14,076 bases of DNA from positions 1 through 14,076 of the forward strand of contig CALKYK010000581.1 of the NCBI GenBank assembly GCA_938003715.1, read 5' to 3'. This DNA comes from an uncultured Gammaproteobacteria bacterium (GTDB lineage Bacteria; Pseudomonadota; Gammaproteobacteria; Steroidobacterales; Woeseiaceae). Below, in pieces: positions 1 through 6,906 of the stretch. Both the position numbers and the translations under genes were made by a program. Numbering within the stretch: position 1 is the stretch's first letter; each line of letters starts with the position of its first letter. The notes under the pieces were generated by a model that made no database searches, was not told the origin of the DNA, and saw only the letters and a list, made by a program, of their open reading frames with translations.

Positions 1-1
1 T

Positions 2-103
2 CTCGAAGCACTGGATCGGCTTGCTGCCGAAACCGGCATGAAACGGGAACGACTCTACGCAATGCCCGCGAATAACTTCATGGCGATCTGGCTGAAATCG
101 TGA
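2..103 (+). CDS. C-terminal end of probable DUF938 SAM-dependent methyltransferase (partial)
   Basis: The window opens inside a coding frame that reads 33 residues and stops at TGA 101-103. The visible tail contains the block MPANNFMAIW close to its end. DUF938 methyltransferases (class I, S-adenosylmethionine-dependent, related to METTL26) typically finish with an MPANN-type segment followed by a short hydrophobic strand, and that is the only basis for the family call. The Rossmann domain and SAM-binding motifs lie outside the window, so substrate and activity cannot be judged. The stop overlaps the start of the next gene in a TGATG arrangement, so the two are probably co-transcribed and translationally coupled. 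Any other protein family with a similar tail remains possible. Confidence 0.5.
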   Translation, partial: LEALDRLAAETGMKRERLYAMPANNFMAIWLKS

Positions 104-504
104 TGGGTAACGACGCGGAGTTGGTCACGCATTTCGGTGGCTGCCACTGTGGCCGCGTGCGCTTTTCGGTCGAAGCACCGGCGCACCTGAAACTCAGCGA
201 CTGCAACTGCAGCATCTGCCGCATGGCCGGCTACCAGCACCTGATTGTCGCCCGCGACCGGTTTCGCCTGCTGCAGGGCGACGACGAACTTACGACCTAC
301 CGCTTCAACACCGGAGTCGCCGAGCACTATTTTTGCCGGAATTGCGGCATCAAGTCGTTCTACGTACCCCGCTCGCACCCTGAAGGTATCAGCGTCAACG
401 CGCGTTGTATCGACGCAGGTACCGTCGCAAGCTCGGAGCTGCTGCCGTTCGACGGGCAAAACTGGGAACGCCACATCGCCGAGCGGCTGGCCAGGGACGA
501 TTGA
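103..504 (+). CDS. GFA/CENP-V family zinc-binding protein
   Basis: This is a 133-residue protein of the glutathione-dependent formaldehyde-activating enzyme (GFA) fold. All seven cysteines of the family pattern are visible: C14 and C16 in GGCHCGRVRF, C34, C36 and C39 in CNCSIC, and C78 and C81 in FCRNCG. In structurally known members these bind zinc ions and, in Gfa itself, glutathione. Many family members are not proven formaldehyde enzymes, so the substrate is left open. The length fits a single-domain member. ATG 103 overlaps the upstream stop (TGATG); an in-frame GTG at 100 is the alternative. No separate Shine-Dalgarno sequence is obvious, consistent with coupling to the upstream methyltransferase-like gene. 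The protein has no signal peptide or membrane segment and should be cytoplasmic. Confidence 0.9.
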   Translation: MGNDAELVTHFGGCHCGRVRFSVEAPAHLKLSDCNCSICRMAGYQHLIVARDRFRLLQGDDELTTYRFNTGVAEHYFCRNCGIKSFYVPRSHPEGISVNARCIDAGTVASSELLPFDGQNWERHIAERLARDD

Positions 505-570
505 ACCGCTGCGTCGCAAAACGGCGACAGCGTGTATCGACGCAAGCTGGAGTGTGTGCCGGGGTTCACT

Positions 571-576
571 TATAGT
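571..576 (+). promoter_or_regulatory. Possible -10 box (TATAGT) for the SH3-domain gene
   Basis: TATAGT matches the sigma-70 -10 consensus at five of six positions and lies 31 bases before the ATG at 608, leaving room for a short leader that carries the AAGGAAAC ribosome-binding site at 599-606. The -35 region at 17-base spacing (TGGAGT) is poor, so this is only a candidate. Confidence 0.35.
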
Positions 577-607
577 TCTCGACTCTTTTCGCTAGCGGTA
601 AGGAAAC

Positions 608-1276
608 ATGTTGCGCCAGATCCTGTTGCTGTTCGCACTGCTGCTTGCATCGACGCAGTCGGTTGCAGAATCGAGGTGGATTAGCGACCAGTTCGAGGTA
701 ATGCTGCGGACCGGCCCGAGTACCAGCAATGCAATCCAGCTGATGCTGACCAGCGGCACCGAAGTCGAGGTTCTCGCGACGGATCCCGACAGCGGCTATT
801 CGCAGGTTCGCACACCTGGTGGCACGGAAGGCTGGGTGTTGACCCGCTACCTGATGGCGGAGCCTTCGGCCAGGGAGCAACTGGCGAGGCTGACGCGACA
901 GCTCACCGATGCCGCGAACGAGGGGTCGTCGCTCGACCAGCAGCTTGCTGCCGTGCGCAGCGAATATGACGAGGCGACGCGACGAATCCGCACGCTCGAA
1001 CGCGAGAAATCGGCGATCCAGGGTCAACTGGACGACGTGACGCGCAAAGCTGCGAACACGCTTGCGATCGACAACCAGAATCAGCTGCTGCAGCAGCAGC
1101 TGACCGACGCCGAGATACGCATCGGCATACTCGAGGAAGAAAACGACCAGTTGAGTAACGCATCGATGCGGACCTGGTTCATGACCGGCGCCGGCGTGTT
1201 GCTGGGCGGCGTGATACTGGGGCTGGTGTTACCGCGCATGCGCTTCCAGCGCCGCTCCCGCTACGACCGCTTCTGA
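608..1276 (+). CDS. TIGR04211/YgiM-type SH3 domain protein, membrane anchored
   Basis: A 222-residue protein with the full layout of the TIGR04211 (E. coli YgiM-like) family. Residues 1-21 are a signal peptide, with probable cleavage after SVA. Residues about 24-88 form a bacterial SH3 domain, including the family-typical MLRTGPST segment and the EGWVLTRYLM end. Residues about 93-180 are a glutamine- and glutamate-rich coiled coil. Residues about 192-208 form one transmembrane helix, followed by a basic tail (RFQRRSRYDRF). The SH3 and coiled-coil parts should therefore be periplasmic and the short tail cytoplasmic. The role is not well established; cell-envelope or peptidoglycan-related function is commonly inferred from the SH3 domain. 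The start is supported by AAGGAAAC just upstream. The gene is convergent with ppsA, with 28 bases between the stops. Confidence 0.9.
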   Translation: MLRQILLLFALLLASTQSVAESRWISDQFEVMLRTGPSTSNAIQLMLTSGTEVEVLATDPDSGYSQVRTPGGTEGWVLTRYLMAEPSAREQLARLTRQLTDAANEGSSLDQQLAAVRSEYDEATRRIRTLEREKSAIQGQLDDVTRKAANTLAIDNQNQLLQQQLTDAEIRIGILEEENDQLSNASMRTWFMTGAGVLLGGVILGLVLPRMRFQRRSRYDRF

Positions 1277-1304
1277 ATCGGGAAAATTGCGCGGGCTGTC
1301 CCGT

Positions 1305-3668
1305 TCAGACCTTTTCGCCGGCCAGGAACATCCAGGTCGTTACCACGCTGTCCGGATTGAGCGACATGCTCTCGATTCGCTCGCTGACGAGCCAGCGCGC
1401 GAGGTCAGGGTGATCGGACGGTCCCTGGCCGCAGATGCCGACGTATTTGCCGCGCTTGACGCAGGCTTCGATCGTCATCGCGAGCATTGCCCGGACCGCT
1501 TCGTCACGTTCGTCGAACAGTTCCGCGACCAGTTCCGAGTCGCGGTCCAGCCCCAGCGTGAGCTGGGTCATGTCGTTCGAGCCGATCGACATGCCGTCGA
1601 AGTGGTCGAGATACTGATCGGCGAGCAACGCGTTCGTCGGTAATTCCGACATCATGATGACCTTGAGTCCGTCCTTGCCGCGCTTGAGACCGTTCTCCGC
1701 AAGCAGGTCCACTACCGCCTTTGCCTGGGCTACAGTGCGCACGAACGGGATCATGATCTGTACGTTGTCGAGCCCCATGTCATTGCGGACCTTCTTGATG
1801 GCAGCGCATTCCATTTCGAAGCACGGGCGAAACTTTTCGTCGACATATCGCGCGGCGCCACGAAAACCAAGCATCGGGTTTTCTTCCGACGGCTCGTAGC
1901 GATCTCCGCCGATCAGGTTCGCGTACTCGTTGGACTTGAAGTCCGACATGCGCACGATTACCGGCTTCGGCGCGAACGCGGCCGCGATGGTCGCAACGCC
2001 TTCGGCCAGCTTGTCGATGAAGAAACTCACCGGGTCGTCGTAACCCGCCATCTGCTCATCGACCGCGCTGCGGGTAGCGCTGTCAAGCGACGCGTATTCC
2101 AGCAGCGCATTGGGGTGGACCCCGATCATACGGTTGATGATGAATTCGAGCCGCGCGAGGCCGACACCGTGATTCGGGATATTCGCGAAATCGAAAGCCC
2201 TGTCCGGGTTGCCGACGTTCATCATGATCTTGACCGGAATCTCGGGCAGCGAATCGAGTTCGATCTGGCTTTCCTCATACTCGAGCCGCCCGTCGTAGAC
2301 GTAGCCCTCGTCGCCTTCGGCGCAGCTGACCGTGACCAGTCGCCCGTCGGGAATCGCCGCGGTTGCGTCACCGCAGCCGACGACCGCCGGAATTCCGAGC
2401 TCCCTCGCGATGATGGCGGCGTGGCAGGTGCGGCCGCCGCGGTTCGTGACGATCGCCGCGGCGCGTTTCCTGACCGGTTCCCAGTCCGGATCGGTCATGT
2501 CCGATACAAGCACGTCTCCGGCGCGAATTCGGTTCATTTCCGAGACGTTCCTGATGACCTTTGCCGTGCCCTGGCCGATTTTCTGGCCGATGCTGCGCCC
2601 GGTGCACAGCACGTCCGAGCGACCTTTGAGCGTGAATCGCTCGATCGTCCGGCCGCTCTGGCTCTGCACCGTTTCCGGCCGCGCCTGCAGGATATAGATT
2701 TTGCCGTCGGTACCGTCCTTGCCCCACTCGATGTCCATCGGCCGTTGGTAATGCTTCTCTATGGCAACGCCGGTTCGTGCGAGTGCCACGATCTCGTCGT
2801 CACTCAACGCAAACCGCCGGCAGTCGGCTTCGTCGACGTCGATGCTCTGCACGGTCCGTCCCGGCGACGGATCGTCGCTGTAGATCATCTTGATGGCCTT
2901 ACTGCCGAGATTCTTGCGCAGTATCGGGTGGTGCCCGGATGCCAGCGCCGGTTTAAATACGTAGAACTCGTCGGGATTCACTGCACCCTGGACTACCGTC
3001 TCGCCCAGTCCGTACGCGGCGGTGATGAACACTGCGTCACGAAAGCCGGATTCCGTGTCGAGCGTAAACATGACGCCCGCAGCACCGACGTCGCTGCGCA
3101 CCATGTACTGCACGCCGGCCGAAAGCGCGACCGCCGCATGATCGAAGCCCTGATGAACGCGATAGGCGATCGCCCGATCGTTGAACAGCGAGGCGAAGAC
3201 ATGATGCATCGCCTCGACGAGGCGATCGAGGCCGCGCACGTTGAGAAAAGTTTCCTGCTGGCCGGCAAAGGATGCGTCGGGCAGATCTTCCGCCGTTGCA
3301 GACGAACGCACGGCAACCGCGATGTCACGCCCCTCGGACATCTCGGTGAACGCTGCGCTGACCTCGTCCATCAGGCGATCCGGCAACGGCGTGTCCACGA
3401 TCCACTGCCGAATGTCACGGCCGGCGCTCGTCAGCGCCTCGATGTCGTCGACGTCGAGACCGCGCAATAGACCGTTGATCTTTTCGTCCAGCCCGCCGGT
3501 GCGCAGGAAGTCCCGGTACGCGTGCGAGGTCGTCGCAAAACCGCCCGGCACATCAACTCCCAGGTCCTTGAGGTTGCAGATCATTTCACCGAGCGAGGCA
3601 TTCTTACCCCCGACCAGTTCGACGTCGCTCATGCCGAGCTGATCCAGCGTTAGTACGTAAGGCTGCAA
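1305..3668 (-). CDS. ppsA: Phosphoenolpyruvate synthase
   Basis: A 787-residue PpsA, about the usual length. It converts pyruvate, ATP and water to phosphoenolpyruvate, AMP and phosphate, the entry step to gluconeogenesis, in the cytoplasm. The N-terminal ATP-grasp half starts with LGMSDVELVGGKNASLGEM and contains RSSATAEDLPDASFAGQQET. The central swivelling phosphohistidine domain carries GGRTCHAAIIARELGIPAVVG, with catalytic His416 and, two residues before it, Thr414, the site that PpsR phosphorylates in the E. coli family. The C-terminal TIM-barrel domain ends with GICGQGPSDHPD, including Cys746, the expected catalytic acid. The start is TTG: AAGGAA lies 8 bases upstream, and no in-frame ATG is positioned to compete. 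The gene is transcribed away from ppsR across a 104-base region, so regulator and target share a control region. Confidence 0.97.
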   Translation of the reverse strand: MQPYVLTLDQLGMSDVELVGGKNASLGEMICNLKDLGVDVPGGFATTSHAYRDFLRTGGLDEKINGLLRGLDVDDIEALTSAGRDIRQWIVDTPLPDRLMDEVSAAFTEMSEGRDIAVAVRSSATAEDLPDASFAGQQETFLNVRGLDRLVEAMHHVFASLFNDRAIAYRVHQGFDHAAVALSAGVQYMVRSDVGAAGVMFTLDTESGFRDAVFITAAYGLGETVVQGAVNPDEFYVFKPALASGHHPILRKNLGSKAIKMIYSDDPSPGRTVQSIDVDEADCRRFALSDDEIVALARTGVAIEKHYQRPMDIEWGKDGTDGKIYILQARPETVQSQSGRTIERFTLKGRSDVLCTGRSIGQKIGQGTAKVIRNVSEMNRIRAGDVLVSDMTDPDWEPVRKRAAAIVTNRGGRTCHAAIIARELGIPAVVGCGDATAAIPDGRLVTVSCAEGDEGYVYDGRLEYEESQIELDSLPEIPVKIMMNVGNPDRAFDFANIPNHGVGLARLEFIINRMIGVHPNALLEYASLDSATRSAVDEQMAGYDDPVSFFIDKLAEGVATIAAAFAPKPVIVRMSDFKSNEYANLIGGDRYEPSEENPMLGFRGAARYVDEKFRPCFEMECAAIKKVRNDMGLDNVQIMIPFVRTVAQAKAVVDLLAENGLKRGKDGLKVIMMSELPTNALLADQYLDHFDGMSIGSNDMTQLTLGLDRDSELVAELFDERDEAVRAMLAMTIEACVKRGKYVGICGQGPSDHPDLARWLVSERIESMSLNPDSVVTTWMFLAGEKV

Positions 3669-3676
3669 GTGACGAT

Positions 3677-3682
3677 TCCTTG
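3677..3682 (-). promoter_or_regulatory. Ribosome-binding site that fixes the TTG start of ppsA
   Basis: On the minus strand AAGGAA is followed by eight bases (TCGTCAC region) and then TTG, a near-ideal Shine-Dalgarno spacing. The ATG codons further upstream (around 3693-3700) are in another frame. This supports the uncommon TTG start. Confidence 0.7.
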
Positions 3683-3705
3683 TGTTAGCGGCATGGACAT
3701 GGACA

Positions 3706-3718
3706 ATCGGAAACCGAT
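3706..3718. promoter_or_regulatory. Short dyad in the ppsA-ppsR divergent region
   Basis: ATCGG-AAA-CCGAT is a perfect 5-bp inverted repeat with a 3-base centre, near the middle of the 104 bases between the two divergent starts. A second, looser repeat (ACCCGG at 3726-3731 and CCGGGT at 3745-3750) lies in the ppsR leader. Either could be an operator or RNA structure, but repeats this short also arise by chance in GC-rich DNA. I could not assign convincing -35/-10 pairs for either gene here. Confidence 0.25.
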
Positions 3719-3772
3719 CGCGTCGACCCGGTTTCGCTGACGGCCCGGGTGCGGAACGGAGCAGATTTCATA

Positions 3773-4597
3773 ATGAGCGAACGAACCGTATTTTTCTTGT
3801 CGGATCAGACCGGCGTTACCGCAGAAACGCTGGGCCACAGCCTGTTGACGCAGTTCGACGGCCGATCGTTTCGCCAGGTGACTTTGCCATTTATAGATAG
3901 TGAAGACAAGGCGCGGGAAGCGGTGCAGAAAATCGATTCAGCCGCGACCGATTCCGGCGTCAGGCCGATCGTTTTCTCGACGCTGGTGCAGGACGAGTTT
4001 CGTGCCATCGTGAAATCGGCGAACGGACTGTACCTCGATATTTTCGACGCGTTCCTGGTGCCGCTCGAAGACGAGCTGCAGCAGAAGTCGACCCACGAAC
4101 CCGGTCGTGCGCACGGCATGAGCGACATCGAAAGTTACATGAAGCGCATCGAGGCGACCAATTTCGCGCTGGCCAACGACGACGGCGGCATCACACGGAA
4201 CTACGAAATGGCCGACGTAATCCTGATCGGCGTATCGCGCAGCGGCAAGACGCCGACCTGCCTTTATCTCGCGTTGCAATACGGCGTTTACGCGGCAAAC
4301 TTTCCTTTGACCGACGAAGAATTCGAAAACGGCGCACTGCCCGATGCACTCGTCAGGCAGCGGGAAAAGCTGGTCGGACTGACCATTGCGCCGACGCGAC
4401 TGCAGCAGATTCGCAAGGAGCGTCGCGCATTGGGCAAGTATGCATCCGCCCAGCAGGTTCGCTACGAGCTGCGCGAGGCGGATAAACTGTTCAAGAAATA
4501 CGCCGTGCCGATCATCGACACGACCGAGTTTTCGATCGAAGAGATTGCGAGCAGAATCCTCAATAGTACCGGCGTGGAGCGTCGCGTTCGACCCTGA
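3773..4597 (+). CDS. ppsR: Phosphoenolpyruvate synthase regulatory protein (bifunctional kinase/pyrophosphorylase, DUF299)
   Basis: A 274-residue protein of the PSRP family (E. coli PpsR has 277). It inactivates PpsA by ADP-dependent phosphorylation of the threonine next to the catalytic histidine and reactivates it by phosphate-dependent removal, releasing pyrophosphate. Diagnostic segments are the N-terminal VFFLSDQTGVTAETLGHSLL, the P-loop-like GVSRSGKTPT at residues 153-162, the following YLALQYGVYAANFPL, and the C-terminal YELREADKLFKKYAVPIIDTTEFSIEEIASRIL-type region. ATG 3773 is chosen because GGAG lies 11 bases upstream and the protein then begins as the family does; a GTG at 3749 would add eight residues. 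The homologous pyruvate phosphate dikinase regulator is excluded mainly by the divergent ppsA next door. Confidence 0.95.
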   Translation: MSERTVFFLSDQTGVTAETLGHSLLTQFDGRSFRQVTLPFIDSEDKAREAVQKIDSAATDSGVRPIVFSTLVQDEFRAIVKSANGLYLDIFDAFLVPLEDELQQKSTHEPGRAHGMSDIESYMKRIEATNFALANDDGGITRNYEMADVILIGVSRSGKTPTCLYLALQYGVYAANFPLTDEEFENGALPDALVRQREKLVGLTIAPTRLQQIRKERRALGKYASAQQVRYELREADKLFKKYAVPIIDTTEFSIEEIASRILNSTGVERRVRP

Positions 4598-4659
4598 TTT
4601 TTCCGCGAAAATTTGCAAACTGGACCCGAATTTGCATGCCGGGACCGGGCATTTTGCTG

Positions 4660-4668
4660 TGCTATATT
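4660..4668 (+). promoter_or_regulatory. Extended -10 promoter placing transcription start at the DUF1249 ATG
   Basis: TGCTATATT is an extended -10 element (TG-n-TATATT, with the hexamer at 4663-4668). There is no recognisable -35 hexamer at 17 bases (CGGGAC), which extended -10 promoters can tolerate. Six bases separate the hexamer from ATG 4675, so a normal start point would fall on or next to the A of the start codon. Confidence 0.5.
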
Positions 4669-4674
4669 GAATCG

Positions 4675-5130
4675 ATGTACGAGGATCATCTGCTGGTTCC
4701 GGAAGCGCTCGTCAAGCCGAAAAGTTTCGTCGGCCTGATGGCGCTGTACGAAAGCAACTACCTGCGGCTGTTGCGTCTCGTCCCCGAACTTCACCGCCTC
4801 GACGGCTATTATCGTTCCACCGTCGCCGGCGATTGCGACCTGCACGTCGAGATTCTCGAACGAAGTCGCTACACCGTCACGCTGTCACTCACCTATTTCT
4901 TCTACGAGAATGACGAGCGCATCGCCGATCCGGACATGCAGGTGCGCGTCTACCTCGACGGCCAGCTCGCTGAAACCACCGGTTTTACCGGTGAGCACCG
5001 GCACCCGCAGTTCCGCCGGCTCAGCCGGGCGCAGCGTTACCAACTCGATGAGCGTTGGCGGCGCAACATGGTGCTCAACAAGTGGCTCGACTACCTGGTC
5101 GACCAGGGCCACCTGATTCTCGAACGCTGA
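4675..5130 (+). CDS. DUF1249 (YqiB-like) family protein
   Basis: A 151-residue soluble protein of the DUF1249 family, of unknown molecular function. Family features seen are the early segment LMALYESNYLRLLRLVPEL, the middle ERSRYTVTLSLTY followed by DMQVRVYLDGQLAE, and the C-terminal part where a basic stretch (QRYQLDERWRRNMVLNKWLDYLVDQGHLILE) forms the last helices. In enterics the homologue yqiB sits with the ADP-ribose pyrophosphatase and cAMP phosphodiesterase genes; that context is absent here. I chose ATG 4675, which gives a family-like N-terminus. An in-frame ATG at 4636 would add 13 residues, but those bases include the promoter-like element, and neither start has a Shine-Dalgarno sequence. 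Confidence 0.88.
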   Translation: MYEDHLLVPEALVKPKSFVGLMALYESNYLRLLRLVPELHRLDGYYRSTVAGDCDLHVEILERSRYTVTLSLTYFFYENDERIADPDMQVRVYLDGQLAETTGFTGEHRHPQFRRLSRAQRYQLDERWRRNMVLNKWLDYLVDQGHLILER

Positions 5131-5283
5131 CCGCGAATCCGCGTCGCGCAAGATGTGACCGGCCATCGGCCGCGCAAAAACTGTCGATTGATTCAAGGAC
5201 TGATCGCTTCCGAATTGTCATGATGCGTCCCTGATTGCACATATTCCGGCCGTGATGCGGTCGATTATGTTAAGGGGTGCGGC

Positions 5284-6315
5284 GTGTCGAGCCTGACGGC
5301 GATTTTCGGCAATTCGGGGGAAAAGTCACAGGACAGCGAAAAGCTGATGCACCTGTACTGGAACCGTGCCGAACTCAAGAAGGCATTCGCCAGCATGCGC
5401 AAGGAGCAGTTCCGGCTCCAGGACGCCATCAAGCGGCAGGAAGGCGCCACGGCCCGGCTGCAGCAGAAACTCGACTACCTCGAAGACCTGCTGATCGATC
5501 CCGAATCGGCCCACAACGTCGTCGTTTTCTACCAGTTCCGCGGCCTTGCGCTCAAATGTCGCAGCAAGCTCGCCAAGTTCGCCGAACAGCTGAAACAGCA
5601 GCGCGAGAAGAAAAAGCACCAGCATCTCCTCGAAAGCTGGAACGAGCAGCTGAGGGAAGAGGCGCGCGCCGTACACGAACGCATGCTGGACAGGCAGGCA
5701 TTGATCCAGCAACTCGAGGGCCAGCTCAAATCCCAGCAGCGACAGCTGACATCGATGAGCGGCTTCGTGCGCTGGTTTCGCGGTCGCTCGGTCATGCGCG
5801 CCATCGACGCGACGGCCGAGCAGATAGAATCAGCCGTGGCAGACGAGCAGGAGTTGCTGGCGGAAATCGACGCGATCAAGAATCGCGAACCGCCGGATCA
5901 CCAGGGCCTGGATATCCCGACCAAGCGCTCGATCAACCTGATGATCCTGTCGTTCGCCCAGCAGCTGTACCTGTATTTCGAGGACCCGGGGTTTGCCGGA
6001 CTCGTCAAGGAGGCGGGCGACAAGAGCGTCGGCGCCGTCAACTACGGGTCGCGCTACGAATGCGAACAGTTGCTCGAGCAGATCAGCGAGTGCGCCGACC
6101 GCATGGAGCAGGGCGGGGACTTCGCCGACCTTTTGCAGCGACGCGCGAAGCTCCTGTCCGAACGGGTGCAGTTTGCCAATGACAACGACGCAGTGCCGGT
6201 TGCGGCAACGGTCGATCGGCTGATCCGGGTCGACGAAGACGGCGTCGTGAGCGAGAGCGACGTGCGCATTCTCGGCGAGAATTACTGGGACGTGTGCAAA
6301 GTCCTGAGCCGCTGA
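5284..6315 (+). CDS. Uncharacterised coiled-coil protein
   Basis: A 343-residue cytoplasmic protein that I do not recognise. It has no signal peptide or membrane helix. Residues about 20-190 are rich in Lys, Glu, Gln and Leu with heptad-like spacing and should form long coiled coils, interrupted near residue 160 by a tryptophan- and arginine-bearing stretch (GFVRWFRGRSVMRAID). Residues about 210-343 look globular, with TKRSINLMILSFAQQLYLYFED, a segment around NYGSRYECEQLLEQ, and the end NYWDVCKVLSR. The GTG start is supported by AAGGGG six bases upstream. A weak promoter candidate lies upstream (TTGTCA at 5215-5220 with CATATT at 5240-5245, a long 19-base spacer). The gene ends nine bases from the end of the convergent secreted-protein gene. 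A structural or tethering role is suggested by composition only. Confidence 0.8.
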   Translation: MSSLTAIFGNSGEKSQDSEKLMHLYWNRAELKKAFASMRKEQFRLQDAIKRQEGATARLQQKLDYLEDLLIDPESAHNVVVFYQFRGLALKCRSKLAKFAEQLKQQREKKKHQHLLESWNEQLREEARAVHERMLDRQALIQQLEGQLKSQQRQLTSMSGFVRWFRGRSVMRAIDATAEQIESAVADEQELLAEIDAIKNREPPDHQGLDIPTKRSINLMILSFAQQLYLYFEDPGFAGLVKEAGDKSVGAVNYGSRYECEQLLEQISECADRMEQGGDFADLLQRRAKLLSERVQFANDNDAVPVAATVDRLIRVDEDGVVSESDVRILGENYWDVCKVLSR

Positions 6316-6324
6316 ACGCGACGG

Positions 6325-6804
6325 TCAGATATCGATGCGGTACATCTGCCGCTGAATCTGCGGCAGTTCTTCACGGAAGCGAAAAGCCGGCGAGTTTCCC
6401 TCGGCCGGGTCCGCGTCGTCGATGTCGTCCATACCTGCGAGCGGTGACGTCGACGGCGTGGCAGGCGCCCAGTCCTCGTCGGTCGAGCCGAAGACGTCAC
6501 GCAGCAGATTCGCTACGCGGGGTGCGATAAACAGGAACGGCGTGACGGCATCGTCGGTGAGTATTTCCACTTCGAGCCCGTCGAATAGCGAGCTGTCCGA
6601 ATCGATCGTGACATGCTCGACCGGTTCAGCGGAAAGTACGGGGTCAGGTGCTTCGAGAGATTCGAGCTCGGTGGCGAGTTGGTCGCAATGGATCCGGGCG
6701 GTGGTTGCCGCCAGCGCAGAGGCGCTCCAGAGGCCGGTCACCGCGATTGCGATGGCGAGGTTTCGTGCCTTCGTCGACCCGCCGGGCGGGCTCTTTGTCT
6801 CCAC
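6325..6804 (-). CDS. Small secreted acidic protein of unknown function
   Basis: A 159-residue protein, not recognised. Its N-terminus has basic residues followed by a hydrophobic core (NLAIAIAVTGLWSASALA) and an ALA-AT site, a typical Sec signal peptide, so the product is probably periplasmic or released. The mature part is acidic, with stretches such as DDIDDADPAEG and TIDSDSSLFDGLEVEI, one cysteine (in RIHCDQ), and a Pro/Ser/Thr-rich linker near residues 115-125. It ends QRQMYRIDI. The GTG at 6804 is preferred because GGAGG lies five bases upstream; a GTG at 6816 would add four residues but lacks a ribosome-binding site. It follows prc on the same strand but has its own promoter, so it may be a separately regulated gene. 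Confidence 0.7.
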   Translation of the reverse strand: METKSPPGGSTKARNLAIAIAVTGLWSASALAATTARIHCDQLATELESLEAPDPVLSAEPVEHVTIDSDSSLFDGLEVEILTDDAVTPFLFIAPRVANLLRDVFGSTDEDWAPATPSTSPLAGMDDIDDADPAEGNSPAFRFREELPQIQRQMYRIDI

Positions 6805-6837
6805 GGCGACCTCCACGGGGGAACAGTCCGGTAGACT

Positions 6838-6861
6838 GGTGTTGTACTGCAGTATAACACC
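6838..6861. promoter_or_regulatory. 24-bp near-perfect palindrome over the -10 box: operator candidate
   Basis: Left half GGTGTTGTACTG (6838-6849) and right half CAGTATAACACC (6850-6861) are inverted copies with 11 of 12 positions paired. The palindrome covers the whole -10 hexamer and the predicted start point of the minus-strand promoter, as expected for a repressor site. I do not recognise the site as a known regulator's consensus. It also lies 46 bases after the prc stop and could form an RNA hairpin there, but no T-run follows, so it is not an ordinary terminator. Confidence 0.55.
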
Positions 6862-6878
6862 CGGAACCGGCGTTGCAA
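6851..6878 (-). promoter_or_regulatory. Sigma-70-type promoter for the secreted acidic protein gene
   Basis: On the minus strand, TTGCAA (6878-6873, four of six consensus bases) is followed by a 16-base spacer and TATACT (6856-6851, five of six), with TG at the extended -10 position. A start point near 6843-6844 would give a leader of about 40 bases carrying the GGAGG site. This is the best promoter match in the window. Confidence 0.65.
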
Positions 6879-6906
6879 CCGGGAATGCCGGCCCCCGGTG
6901 TGCCCG

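Noticed and set aside
505..535. Imperfect repeat GCTGCGTCGC / GCGACAGC after the GFA gene
   Set aside because: The stem needs bulges and no T-run follows, so it is not supported as an intrinsic terminator.
1287..1302. Small hairpin CGGG-CTGT-CCCG between the convergent SH3 and ppsA genes
   Set aside because: The stem is only four strong pairs and no T-run follows on either strand, so I do not call a terminator.
2115..3470. 451-codon open frame on the + strand
   Set aside because: It lies wholly antisense to ppsA, which has unmistakable PEP synthase motifs. The translation is His/Arg/Asp-rich without domains, as expected for a GC-rich shadow frame.
5277..6182. 301-codon open frame on the + strand
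   Set aside because: Out-of-frame overlap with the 5284-6315 gene. The Arg/Ala/Gly-rich translation is typical of a shifted GC-rich frame, while the chosen frame has a better ribosome-binding site and coiled-coil structure.
6838..6861. Palindrome read as a LexA, TrpR or other named operator
   Set aside because: The sequence does not fit any consensus I know well enough to name; only an unassigned operator is claimed.
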